Source: Cryptobacteroides sp934698975 (GTDB taxonomy: Bacteria; Bacteroidota; Bacteroidia; Bacteroidales; UBA932). Taken from it: DNA of 64,000 nt. Made by a program: the position numbers and the translations under genes. The stretch is from assembly GCA_934698975.1 (NCBI GenBank), contig CAKUVR010000002.1, positions 62,001 through 126,000 of the forward strand, in the 5' to 3' direction. The notes under the pieces were generated by a model. That model worked only from the letters and a program-made list of their open reading frames with translations, was not told the DNA's origin and ran no database searches. Position 1 is the first letter of the stretch. The number at the start of each line of letters is the position of its first letter. This document shows, one piece after another, positions 43,798 through 52,659 of this stretch.

Positions 43798-43980
43798 CTA
43801 TTCCGCACTCTTCTCGATGATCTGACGTCCTCTATAGTAACCACACTCTGGGCAGATGTGATGATACATCACAGTTGCGCCACAGTTAGGGCAGGTAGCG
43901 AGGGTAGGAACCGGAGCGAAATCATGGGTCCTTCTCTTGTCTCTTCTCTGCTTTGAGACTTTGTGTTTCGGATGTGCCAT
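43798..43980 (-). CDS. rpmF: 50S ribosomal protein L32
   Basis: 60 residues: MAHPKHKVSKQRRDKRRTHD, then a zinc knuckle with all four Cys (TCPNCG and ICPECG) and the GYYRGRQII tail. It is the C-plus form of bL32 at normal length. The gene follows the DUF177 gene by 21 bp, the arrangement conserved across bacteria (yceD-rpmF), and is followed by tRNA-Arg. Confidence 0.98.
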   Translation of the reverse strand: MAHPKHKVSKQRRDKRRTHDFAPVPTLATCPNCGATVMYHHICPECGYYRGRQIIEKSAE

Positions 43981-44001
43981 AGTTAATTATTCTTTAATTT
44001 A

Positions 44002-44541
44002 TTATTTCACTTTATCAATCAGATCCTTCAGTGACGCGAACGGCAATGAAGCATCCTTGCCTCGGGAATCACCCCTCTGCTCATCTTCAGAACTCAGAAA
44101 CTTCACCGCATCCGGATCGCATTCACCTTCAGGATGAACCCTCTGGACCGGAAGCGACAGGCATACATAGTCATAGACTATCTGCCCCAGGTCTAGATCC
44201 GCATCCGATTCAGGAAGCCAGACAATTTCCCTCTCGCCTTCCTCAGCGTCACTGCTGTCCGCAGGTTCCTGACCGAACTTGACACTCAGGCGGAATCCGG
44301 TCCCGACCGGAAGCCTCAACTCCTCAAGGCACCTGTCACAAGCGACCGTGACATCACCGCACACATCGCAGTCAATCCCGATGAAATGTCCAGACTTCTC
44401 CGCGGAAACCTCGACATCCAGATCCGCGGCCAAAATCTCTGAATTCTCAAAATGTTCAAAGAACGTCTTCCCTACCCTCCAACGGAAATCAGTCCGTCCT
44501 TGGGCCAATCCATTTATAGGAACTGTCAAAAAACTATCCAT
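44002..44541 (-). CDS. DUF177 (YceD-type) rRNA-maturation-associated protein
   Basis: 179 residues from the ATG at 44541; the frame is open to 44610 but the added leader is not conserved. The family core is CDVCGDVTVACDRCLEELRLPVG, with two CxxC pairs, then the acidic DLGQIVYDYVCLSLPVQRVHP segment. YceD proteins are linked to 23S rRNA accumulation, and their genes precede rpmF, as here. A -7-like box TACCTTTG (minus strand, 44576-44569) lies 28 bp upstream of the start. Confidence 0.88.
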   Translation of the reverse strand: MDSFLTVPINGLAQGRTDFRWRVGKTFFEHFENSEILAADLDVEVSAEKSGHFIGIDCDVCGDVTVACDRCLEELRLPVGTGFRLSVKFGQEPADSSDAEEGEREIVWLPESDADLDLGQIVYDYVCLSLPVQRVHPEGECDPDAVKFLSSEDEQRGDSRGKDASLPFASLKDLIDKVK

Positions 44542-44619
44542 CGATCCAGTAAACAGATTTAAGGGTTGCAAAGGTATAAAAAATTTTCCGAATATAAAAT
44601 CTTTTCGCAAATAGTTTGC

Positions 44620-46431
44620 CTATTCATCATCTCCGGAGTTGCCGGAACGCTTCCTGTCCATCGGATCAAGAAGAATCTTGCGCATCCTCAGATGGTGCGG
44701 AGTCACCTCCACAAGCTCGTCTTCACGAATATATTCAAGCATTTCCTCTAGGGACATCTTCACCGGTGGCGGAAGCACAACCTTGTCATCAGAGCCTGCG
44801 GCACGCACGTTGGTGAGTTTCTTTGTCTTGCAGATATTGATGTTGAGATCCCGCTCTCTGGTATGCTCGCCAACCACCTCTCCGCAGTAGATGTCGTCAC
44901 CCGGATCGATGAAGAACTTGCCTCTGTCCAGAAGTTTGTTCATAGAATATGCGATGGCGGTACCTGTCTCAAGGGAAACGAGCGATCCGTTGGTCCGGTT
45001 CTCAATCTCGCCCTTGTAAGGCTGGTACTCCTTGAACCTGTGAGCCATTATGGCCTCACCCTGAGAGGCGGTCAAGAGGTTGCTTCTAAGTCCCATAAGT
45101 CCACGTGTCGGGATGTCGAAATTGAGCAGCGTCCTGTCGCCTCTCGGCTCCATGTGAAGAAGCGCGCCCTTCCTGCGGGTGGCAAGTTCGATGGCAGCGC
45201 CGACGAACTGCTCAGGAACCTCGATCGAAAGATCCTCGATAGGCTCGCAACGCTGGCCGTTGATGGTCTTGTCCAGCACCTTAGGCTGTCCGACCTGAAG
45301 CTCGAAGCCCTCGCGGCGCATCTCCTCGATGAGGACAGAGAGGTGAAGGACTCCACGTCCATAGACAACAAACGAGTCCGCATTCAAACCCGGCTTGACC
45401 TTCAGGGCCAGATTCTTCTCCAACTCCTTGTCGAGACGATCCTTGATATGCCTGGAAGTCACAAACTTGCCATCCTTGCCGAAGAACGGGGAATTGTTGA
45501 TGGTGAAGAGCATGCTCATCGTCGGCTCGTCGATTGAGATCGGAGGAAGAGCCTCCGGATTCTCGCTGTCGGCGATAGTGTCGCCGATTTCGAAGCCGTC
45601 GATGCCGACCACCGCGCAGATGTCACCGCACTGCACAGTGTCCACATTGGCCTTTCCAAGCCCGTCGAAAACCATCAGCTGCTTGATCTTGTGCTTCTCG
45701 ACAACATCATACCTCTTGCAGAGGCTGACCTGCTGGCCGGTCTTGAGCTCACCTCGTGTAAGCTTTCCTACGGCTATACGCCCGACGTATGGAGAATATT
45801 CAAGGGAAGTCACCTGGAGCTGAGGAGTCCCCTCGACGACCTTAGGGGCAGGAATTTCCGCCAGTATGGCGTCAAGAAGCGGGGTGATGTCCGATGTCGG
45901 GTTCTTCCAATCGTCCGACATCCAGCCTTGCTTGGCGCTTCCGAAAATCGTCTTGAAGTCAAGTTGGTCATCGGTGGCGTTCAGCGAGCACATCAGGTCG
46001 AACACTTCCTCCTGAACCTCGTCCGGACGGCAATTCGGCTTGTCAACCTTGTTCACCACCACGATGGGCTTCTTGCCCAGTTCAATGGCCTTCTGAAGCA
46101 CAAACCTGGTCTGAGGCATGCAGCCCTCGAAGGCGTCCACCAGAAGAAGCACGCCGTCAGCCATGTTCAGTACCCTTTCGACCTCACCTCCGAAGTCACT
46201 ATGCCCCGGAGTGTCTATAATGTTTATCTTGACACCTTTATAGGTGACAGACACGTTTTTTGCCAGAATGGTGATGCCTCTTTCCCTCTCGATGTCGTTG
46301 TTGTCGAGAATCAGCTGGCCCAGATTCTCAGGCTGACGCACCAGGTTAGCCTGGTAGATCATCCTGTCCACAAGTGTCGTCTTGCCGTGATCGACGTGCG
46401 CGATGAGCGCGATGTTCCTAATCTCTTGCAT
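44620..46431 (-). CDS. typA: Ribosome-binding GTPase TypA/BipA
   Basis: 603 residues. The G domain is complete: G1 AHVDHGKTT, G2 region RERGITI, G3 DTPGHSDFGGEVERVL, G4 VVNKVDKP. EF-G-like domains III and V and the BipA-specific C-terminal domain follow (YVGRIAVGKLTRGELK, MEPRGDRTLLNFDIPTRGLMGLRS, GLRSNLLTASQGEAIMAHRF). It assists ribosome assembly and translation under stress or cold. A -7-like TAATTTTG (minus strand, 46458-46451) lies 20 bp upstream. The neighbouring DUF177/rpmF/tRNA unit is also ribosome-related. Confidence 0.97.
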   Translation of the reverse strand: MQEIRNIALIAHVDHGKTTLVDRMIYQANLVRQPENLGQLILDNNDIERERGITILAKNVSVTYKGVKINIIDTPGHSDFGGEVERVLNMADGVLLLVDAFEGCMPQTRFVLQKAIELGKKPIVVVNKVDKPNCRPDEVQEEVFDLMCSLNATDDQLDFKTIFGSAKQGWMSDDWKNPTSDITPLLDAILAEIPAPKVVEGTPQLQVTSLEYSPYVGRIAVGKLTRGELKTGQQVSLCKRYDVVEKHKIKQLMVFDGLGKANVDTVQCGDICAVVGIDGFEIGDTIADSENPEALPPISIDEPTMSMLFTINNSPFFGKDGKFVTSRHIKDRLDKELEKNLALKVKPGLNADSFVVYGRGVLHLSVLIEEMRREGFELQVGQPKVLDKTINGQRCEPIEDLSIEVPEQFVGAAIELATRRKGALLHMEPRGDRTLLNFDIPTRGLMGLRSNLLTASQGEAIMAHRFKEYQPYKGEIENRTNGSLVSLETGTAIAYSMNKLLDRGKFFIDPGDDIYCGEVVGEHTRERDLNINICKTKKLTNVRAAGSDDKVVLPPPVKMSLEEMLEYIREDELVEVTPHHLRMRKILLDPMDRKRSGNSGDDE

Positions 46432-46591
46432 ATACCGTAAAAAAATCTTGCAAAATTACGGATTTCCAATGGAAAACCGAAGAAATGGATAAATATTTTA
46501 GAGTATTTTTTAGAGTAGATAGCTTCTAATATCAAAGTGAAGGCATCATATCTTCGTATCACCCATCACACGCACGTATCAGACCCAAAAT

Positions 46592-46625
46592 AAGAGGACG
46601 GCTGTTACCTTTCAGCCGTCCTCTT
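46592..46625. terminator. 13-bp hairpin terminator after the acyl-CoA synthetase gene
   Basis: AAGAGGACGGCTG (46592-46604) and CAGCCGTCCTCTT (46613-46625) are perfect complements with an 8-nt loop. T-rich sequence follows on both strands. It lies 99 bp after the stop of the minus-strand acyl-CoA synthetase and separates it from typA. Confidence 0.85.
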
Positions 46626-46723
46626 TATTACGCTCCAGATGAAGGTTTCTTTCTGGCAATCAATTCCCCGAGAGGAATTTTACGCTTTTCAGTCAACCTT
46701 CAGAATATTCAGTCATGCTGAAA

Positions 46724-48367
46724 TTACTTGTAGAGGAATCGCTTGATGCTCATCTTAGGAGTCTTCTCGAACGGCTGGTCCACAATCTCGACCTTGGTGA
46801 TCTGGCTGTAGTTCGGGAGCTGTTTGTCCGAATTGATGCGGATTCTCTCCGGAATATCCGCAATGGCCTCTTGATCAAGGCCAGCCTTGCGAAGAGCCTC
46901 CTGATCGAGATATACGAGGGCGACAAGCCTCGCGGAGCGATCAACGACAACAGACTCCTGAACATAAGGCTGACTGTTGACAACAGCCTCTACCTCCTCA
47001 GGGTAGATGTTCTGTCCATTGGCCGAAAGGATCATCGACTTGCTGCGGCCTTTGATGTACAGGTTGCCGTCAGCGTCAAACAGGCCAAGGTCTCCGGTAC
47101 GAAGGAATCCGTCCTCAGTGAAAGCGTTGGCAGACGCCTCAGGGTTCTTGTAATAACCAAGACAGATGTTGTCACCTTTCGCCTGAATCTCTCCGACAAT
47201 GTGTTGAGGATCATCCGAGTCAATACGCACAGTGGCGCAATCGACAGGTTTCCCGCAGGAGCCGGCGACATATTCAGCGCTCCCGGCGTAGGCCAGCAGA
47301 GGGGTCGCCTCTGTCATTCCATAGCCGACAGTGTAAGGAAGGCGTATCTTCTGGAACCATTTCTCGATCTCAGGATTCACAGGCGCGCCACCCATGATGA
47401 ACTCTCCCACCTCACCGCCGAAAGCATTGATCAGACCCTCACGGATCTTATTGAATATGATTCTGTTGACCCCGGGAATTTTTGTAAGGAACTTGATCAG
47501 CGGCTTGTCCAGCATAGGCTTCACCTTGGACTTGAATATTTTTTCCATCACAAGCGGTACCGTGATGAGCTGGTAAGGTTTGACCTCCTGGAATGCCTTC
47601 ATCAGAGTGCTCGGAGTAGGGGTCTTGCCCAGCCAATAGATCGACGTTCCGTTGCAAAGCGGATAGATGAACTCGGTCACAAGTCCGTACATGTGAGCCA
47701 TCGGAAGCATCGAAATCATCCTGTTCTTGTCCGAGGTCGGACGGTGAACCTGGCTGAACTCTATCGTGGCGCTGAAGTTCCTGTAGGTCAGCATCACACC
47801 CTTAGGGTTTCCGGTCGAGCCGGAAGTGTAGTTGATTACGGCAAGATCATCCCAGTTGTCGGTCGGATAGACGACATCCTCAGGGCCGAATCCGTCAGGA
47901 TACTTCTCGGCGAGAAGGTTGTCGATATTGTTCCAGATTTCTTCGATCTCAGGCTTGCGGCAGTAAAGGATCTTGAGGTTGTCCACGTCCATCACGACTT
48001 TTACCTCCGGCATCTTGGAGATGTCAAGTTTCGCCCATTTGTCAGCGTTGGTCAGAAGGGCCATGCTGTCGGAATGGTTCACAAGGTGCTCCACGCTGTC
48101 AGGGGTAAAGTCGGCAAGAATCGGAACGATGACCGCCTCGTAGGTGTTCACGGCCAGATAGGCCATTCCCCAGCGGGCGCTGTTGCGTGCCCAAAGGGCG
48201 ATGTGCTGTCCTTTCTTGAGGCCGGCCTTGTCGAAGAAGATGTGAAACTTCTCGATAAGCGTCGCCATCTGTGAGTATGTGAACGACTCTCCGCCGATAG
48301 TGTTGAGGGCGGATTTGTTCCAGTATTTTCTTGTCGCGTTCTGCAATCGGGTCAAATAGTGGTCCAT
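46724..48367 (-). CDS. AMP-binding long-chain fatty-acid:CoA ligase
   Basis: 547 residues from ATG 48367 (in GAATATG). ANL-superfamily motifs: the phosphate loop INYTSGSTGNPKGVML, A5 YGMTEATPLLAY, A7 FLRTGDLGLFDADG, A8 hinge GRSKSMILSANGQNIYPEEVE and the A10 Lys in EKTPKMSIKRFLYK. It activates a carboxylic acid with ATP to an acyl-adenylate and then acyl-CoA. The overall layout and length are closest to Bacteroidota long-chain acyl-CoA synthetases; the chain length is not determinable. It is divergent from the HAD gene with well-formed promoters between them. Confidence 0.9.
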   Translation of the reverse strand: MDHYLTRLQNATRKYWNKSALNTIGGESFTYSQMATLIEKFHIFFDKAGLKKGQHIALWARNSARWGMAYLAVNTYEAVIVPILADFTPDSVEHLVNHSDSMALLTNADKWAKLDISKMPEVKVVMDVDNLKILYCRKPEIEEIWNNIDNLLAEKYPDGFGPEDVVYPTDNWDDLAVINYTSGSTGNPKGVMLTYRNFSATIEFSQVHRPTSDKNRMISMLPMAHMYGLVTEFIYPLCNGTSIYWLGKTPTPSTLMKAFQEVKPYQLITVPLVMEKIFKSKVKPMLDKPLIKFLTKIPGVNRIIFNKIREGLINAFGGEVGEFIMGGAPVNPEIEKWFQKIRLPYTVGYGMTEATPLLAYAGSAEYVAGSCGKPVDCATVRIDSDDPQHIVGEIQAKGDNICLGYYKNPEASANAFTEDGFLRTGDLGLFDADGNLYIKGRSKSMILSANGQNIYPEEVEAVVNSQPYVQESVVVDRSARLVALVYLDQEALRKAGLDQEAIADIPERIRINSDKQLPNYSQITKVEIVDQPFEKTPKMSIKRFLYK

Positions 48368-48391
48368 ATTCAAAATCTCAAATTAACTCGG

Positions 48392-48424
48392 CAAAAATAA
48401 CTGAAACTCACGGATTCTTCAAAA
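48392..48424 (-). promoter_or_regulatory. Promoter of the acyl-CoA synthetase gene
   Basis: On the minus strand TTTTG (48424-48420) and TATTTTTG (48399-48392) are 20 bp apart. The divergent HAD gene has its own -7 box TATATTTG at 48435-48442, so the two promoters are nearly back to back. Confidence 0.7.
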
Positions 48425-48469
48425 GAATAAATATTATATTTGTAGAAATCGGTTATTTGTGGCGAAATT

Positions 48470-49312
48470 ATGAAGAAAAAACCAATTGTAGCGCTGATCT
48501 ACGACTTCGACGGGACACTTTCTCCCGGAAACATGCAGGAGTTCGGATTCATCCAGGCCATCGGCAAGACCCCGGAGGAGTTCTGGCGGATGAGTGACGG
48601 GCTAGCCGTCGGGCAAGATGCGAGCAACGTTCTTTCATATATGAAGATGATGTTCGATGAGGCGAAGAAAAACGGCATAAAGCTCCGCCGGAGCGACTTC
48701 CGCAAGTTCGGCCGCCACATCCAACTCTTCGACGGAGTCAAGGAATGGTTCGGACTGATCAATGAATATGGCGACTCGCGCGGCGTCCAGATCGAGCACT
48801 ACATCAACTCCTCCGGCCTCAAGGAGATCATCGAGGGCAGCCCGATCGCCAAGGAGTTCAAGCATATCTTCGCATGTACCTTCATGTACAACAAGGAGGG
48901 CGAGGCCGAATGGCCGGGAATCGCGGTTGACTACACGGCCAAGACCCAGTACATATTCAAGATCAACAAGGGTATATTCAGCGCCCACGACAACAAGATG
49001 GTCAACGAGAGCATCGCAGAGGACAAGAAGCGGGTCCCCTACCCGCAGATGATCTATTTCGGTGACGGAGAGACCGACATCCCGTGCATGAAGATCGTAA
49101 AGATGTTCGGCGGCCACGCTGTAGCCGTCTGCGACGAGAGCAACCCGAAAAAGAAAGCCTTCACGAAAACCCTGCAGCACCAAGGTCGCGTCAATTTCAC
49201 CGTCCCGGCCAACTACACAAAGGACAGCAAGACCTACAAAGTGGTCTGCGCCATCATAGACAAGATCAAGGCTGACTGCGAGCTCAAAAGGCTGAGCAAG
49301 TCATCATTCTGA
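48470..49312 (+). CDS. HAD-superfamily phosphatase
   Basis: 280 residues. HAD motif I is LIYDFDGTLSPG (both Asp present), motif II probably the HYINSSGLKEII stretch, motif III the conserved Lys region, and motif IV IYFGDGETDIPCMK. A helical cap lies at about residues 30-115. It resembles the phosphoserine-phosphatase-like branch; the substrate is unknown. It is preceded by a -7 box at 48435-48442 and stands as a single gene. Confidence 0.85.
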   Translation: MKKKPIVALIYDFDGTLSPGNMQEFGFIQAIGKTPEEFWRMSDGLAVGQDASNVLSYMKMMFDEAKKNGIKLRRSDFRKFGRHIQLFDGVKEWFGLINEYGDSRGVQIEHYINSSGLKEIIEGSPIAKEFKHIFACTFMYNKEGEAEWPGIAVDYTAKTQYIFKINKGIFSAHDNKMVNESIAEDKKRVPYPQMIYFGDGETDIPCMKIVKMFGGHAVAVCDESNPKKKAFTKTLQHQGRVNFTVPANYTKDSKTYKVVCAIIDKIKADCELKRLSKSSF

Positions 49313-49357
49313 GTTTCCCGATGCTTCGGAGAACAAAATCTTTACGGCAGACGAGCG

Positions 49358-50287
49358 TTATGCCTTGCGGTTCCTGGTGCAGCAATACTGTGAGAGGACG
49401 ATGCCGAGGACAGCGACGAAGACTCCTAGCCACTGAATCATGGAAAGGTGTTCGCGGCCGATGACTTCGGCCACAAGGGCGGTGGCGACGCACATCATGG
49501 CGAGGAACACGCTGGACTTGCCGACTCCAAGCCTCTTGATTGCCAATGCCCAAAGAGAAAACGCCAGGCTGGAACAGAGGACAGCCAGACAGAGAATCGG
49601 TTCAAGGACTTCCCACGAAATAAGTCTGGAGTCAAAATTCTCGATACCCTTTGTCAGAAAGAACGGCAGGAAATAAATCGAGCCGATCAGGAACTGGTAC
49701 ATCACTATGACCTGCGGCTTGTAGCCATCCGCCAGAAGTTTTGTAAGCGAAGCGTGACCTACTTCCGAGAACACGGCAATCATCAGCAGAATCACTCCGA
49801 GAATGAAGTTCTGCGGCACACCTTCCTCTCCCCCTTGGGTCAGGAGCACAAGGCAGATGCCACTCAGGGTCACCGCGATTCCGAAACCATTCAGAAGCGA
49901 GAGGCGTTCCTTGAAAAAGAGAGCTCCTGCACCGACTGAGAAGATCGGCACGGAGGCGATGATCATGGCGCTGATGGTCGGCGAACCCGTCTCCTTGATA
50001 CCGTAAGTCTCACAAAGGAAATAGATAAGCGGCTCGAACAAAGCGAGAAACGCAAATTTCACCAAATCCTTGCGGGCGATGAGGCGGAAAGATTTTGTGA
50101 ATATGTTGAAAAGGAGAAGTATGACTCCGGCGACAAATATCCTGATCGGGACAAAATAGAAAATCGGAACATCGAGGGCGATCAGCTTGTCGCTCCAGAT
50201 GTAGGACATTCCCCAAAGCATAATTGCCACAACGGACAATAAATACACAACCGCCTTGTTGTCACATATACTTTTCGCAGCGCTCAT
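49358..50287 (-). CDS. EamA/DMT-family transporter
   Basis: 309 residues with ten predicted helices in two EamA repeats (about 15-150 and 165-305). Typical segments are LWGMSYIWSDKLIAL, PLIYFLCETYGIKETGSPTISAMIIASVPIFS and the second-repeat LEPILCLAVLCSSLAFSLWALAIKRLG. It exports an unidentified small metabolite. A -7 box TATCTTTG (minus strand, 50335-50328) lies 40 bp before the ATG. Confidence 0.88.
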   Translation of the reverse strand: MSAAKSICDNKAVVYLLSVVAIMLWGMSYIWSDKLIALDVPIFYFVPIRIFVAGVILLLFNIFTKSFRLIARKDLVKFAFLALFEPLIYFLCETYGIKETGSPTISAMIIASVPIFSVGAGALFFKERLSLLNGFGIAVTLSGICLVLLTQGGEEGVPQNFILGVILLMIAVFSEVGHASLTKLLADGYKPQVIVMYQFLIGSIYFLPFFLTKGIENFDSRLISWEVLEPILCLAVLCSSLAFSLWALAIKRLGVGKSSVFLAMMCVATALVAEVIGREHLSMIQWLGVFVAVLGIVLSQYCCTRNRKA

Positions 50288-50443
50288 AAAAGTCGGAATA
50301 CGATTAGTTAATTACCTTTCATTTTCACAAAGATAATCAATTTTTTCTTTCAGAAAGAAATAATATTCAAATATTCATTAACATTTCGACATATCCTTAA
50401 TTATTTCCTTCGGATGGTAAACCATAACACTTTGTTCAGTATG

Positions 50444-50487
50444 TCGCTTCGACAGGCCCTGCGGCCGAAAGGGAGAGTCCAGCGACA
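50444..50487. repeat. Interspersed CTTCGACAGGC repeat with GTCGCT/AGCGAC arms
   Basis: CTTCGACAGGCCCTG (50448-50462) is flanked by GTCGCT (50444-50449) and AGCGAC (50482-50487). It lies immediately after the tex stop and may serve as its 3' hairpin. Confidence 0.55.
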
Positions 50488-50494
50488 AAACTGT

Positions 50495-52618
50495 TTACTT
50501 TCCGGTCAAAAGACGAAGGGAAATGCGCTTGCGGTCGAGATCGACATCCAGGACGCTGACCTTGACCTTCTGGTGAAGCTTGACTTTCTGGCCACGCATC
50601 TGGGAGACATGGATGAGGCCGTTCTCGTGGATGCCTATGTCCACAAAGGCTCCGAAGGCGGTCACGTTGGTGACGATTCCCGGCAGTTCCATTCCCGGTT
50701 TCAGGTCATCAATCTCGTGGATGTCATCCGCAAAACTGAACTCCTGCGCACTCTGACGAGGGTCGCGGCCAGGTTTGGCCAATTCTTTAAGAATGTCATT
50801 GATCGTAGGGAGACCGAATTCTCCCTCAACATAGGCTGACGGATCTATCTTCCCTATCAAAGCCTCGTTACCAAGCAATTCCTTGGTGCTGACGCCCAGA
50901 TCTGAAGCCATCCTGTCAACGATGTGATAGCATTCCGGATGAACGGCTGAATTGTCAAGCGGATTCTCAGCGTTCTGGATCCGCAGGAAGCCGGCGCACT
51001 GCTCGAAAGCCTTCGGGCCTAGTTTCGGCACCTTGCGCAATTGCGAGCGGGAAGCGAATCCACCGATCGAAGTACGATAGTCCACGATGTTAGAGGCCAG
51101 CGCCGGACCGATACCCGAAACATAACTCAAAAGATAAGGGCTGGCGGTGTTGAGATTCACTCCGACACTGTTCACGCAGATGACGACGGTGTTGTCTAGT
51201 TTCTCCCGCAGCAGATTCTGATCCACATCGTGCTGGTACTGCCCGACTCCCAATGACTTAGGGTCAATCTTGACCAACTCGGACAGCGGATCCATCAGAC
51301 GGCGGCCGATCGACACCGCTCCACGGACAGTCACGTCCTCATCAGGAAATTCCTGCCTCGCGACTTCGGAGGCTGAATATATCGACGCTCCGTCCTCGCT
51401 GACGGTGAACACCTTGACATTCTCCGGAATGCCGACACGCTTGATGAAATCCTCGGTCTCGCGGGAGGCCGTGCCGTTCCCTATGGCGATGACCTCGATG
51501 GCATATTCATCAATCATCGCGGCGACGGCCATTATCGACTTGATCTTCTCGCTCTGAGGAGGATGCGGGAATATTATCTCGTGGTGCAGAAGGTTGCCTT
51601 GCTCGTCCAGACAGACAATCTTGCAGCCGTTGCGGAAGCCAGGGTCGATCGCCATAGTCCTTTTCTGGCCGACCGGAGCGGAAAGAAGAAGCTGGGTGAG
51701 GTTCTCACCAAAAACATTAATCGACTCTATGTCTGCCTTTTCCTTGGCCTCCTTGACGATTTCGTTGGTCAGGGACGGTTCCAAAAGACGCTTGTAGGAA
51801 TCATCGACAGCCAAACGGATCTGCTCCGCAAGCTTGGCTCCCGGGTAGCGGTGTTCCTGACAGAAATCGTAGTAGACCTTGTTGCCGCATTTCTCAGGAT
51901 CGGCATCGAGACCGATAGACAGAAATCCCTCTTTCTCGGCGCGAAGAATCGCCAGCAGGTTATGAGACGGAATCCTCTGCAAAGGCATGGAGAAATTGAA
52001 ATAGGCCCTGTATTTCGAAGCCTCGGCATTATCCGAAGCTGCCTTGGTGGCCTTGGACTCAATCCTGCGGGTTCTGAATATGTGCCTGAGGTTCTCGCGT
52101 ACGGTCTGCGACTCGGAAAGACGCTCAGCGATGATGTCACGTGCTCCGGCAAGAGCCTCCTCAACGGAGCCGACCTTGTCACCGACATATTTCCGTGCCT
52201 CGGCCTCCGGATCGGCCACCTCAACCTTCCACATCTTGTCAGCCAAAGGCTCCAGACCTTTTTCCTTCGCCATCGTCGCACGGGTTCTGCGCTTCGGCCT
52301 GTAAGGCAGGTACAGATCCTCCAACTCACTGGCCACCACGCAGTTCTCTATCCTGGAACGAAGTTCGTCCGTAAGTTTGCCCTGCTCGGAGATCGTGGAC
52401 AAAATCCCGGCCTTTCTCTTCTCCATCTCGGTGAACACATCGTTCCAGTGCTTGATCTCAGCGACAGCGACATCGTCCAGTCCTCCAGTCTTCTCCTTTC
52501 TGTAACGGCTGATGAACGGAATCGTGTTGCCCTCTTCGAAAAGATGGACGCAATTCTCGACCTGCCAATCCTTGACTCCGATTGTGCGGGCTATGTAGTC
52601 AATATAGATATTTTTCAT
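50495..52618 (-). CDS. tex: Tex-family RNA-binding transcription accessory protein
   Basis: 707 residues. The N-terminal Tex domain (VENCVHLFEEGNTIPFISRYRKEKTGGLDD) is followed by a YqgF/RNase-H-like domain (TMAIDPGFRNGCKIVCLDEQGN), helix-hairpin-helix motifs (LLSYVSGIGPALASNIVDYR, LRKVPKLGPKAFEQCAGFLR) and a C-terminal S1 RNA-binding domain (PGIVTNVTAFGAFVDIGIHENGLIHVS). The length is somewhat short of the 770-780 of proteobacterial Tex. The role by family is nucleic-acid binding in transcription or RNA decay. ATG 52618 lies in GAATATG; a TTG is two codons upstream. Confidence 0.95.
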   Translation of the reverse strand: MKNIYIDYIARTIGVKDWQVENCVHLFEEGNTIPFISRYRKEKTGGLDDVAVAEIKHWNDVFTEMEKRKAGILSTISEQGKLTDELRSRIENCVVASELEDLYLPYRPKRRTRATMAKEKGLEPLADKMWKVEVADPEAEARKYVGDKVGSVEEALAGARDIIAERLSESQTVRENLRHIFRTRRIESKATKAASDNAEASKYRAYFNFSMPLQRIPSHNLLAILRAEKEGFLSIGLDADPEKCGNKVYYDFCQEHRYPGAKLAEQIRLAVDDSYKRLLEPSLTNEIVKEAKEKADIESINVFGENLTQLLLSAPVGQKRTMAIDPGFRNGCKIVCLDEQGNLLHHEIIFPHPPQSEKIKSIMAVAAMIDEYAIEVIAIGNGTASRETEDFIKRVGIPENVKVFTVSEDGASIYSASEVARQEFPDEDVTVRGAVSIGRRLMDPLSELVKIDPKSLGVGQYQHDVDQNLLREKLDNTVVICVNSVGVNLNTASPYLLSYVSGIGPALASNIVDYRTSIGGFASRSQLRKVPKLGPKAFEQCAGFLRIQNAENPLDNSAVHPECYHIVDRMASDLGVSTKELLGNEALIGKIDPSAYVEGEFGLPTINDILKELAKPGRDPRQSAQEFSFADDIHEIDDLKPGMELPGIVTNVTAFGAFVDIGIHENGLIHVSQMRGQKVKLHQKVKVSVLDVDLDRKRISLRLLTGK

Positions 52619-52659
52619 ATTCAAAGTGTTATAAATAAATCCTGCGAAACAACCTTCAA

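Noticed and set aside
46715..48274. 519-codon frame antisense to the acyl-CoA synthetase
   Set aside because: Fully covered by a gene with all ANL motifs; the antisense product has no recognisable domain.
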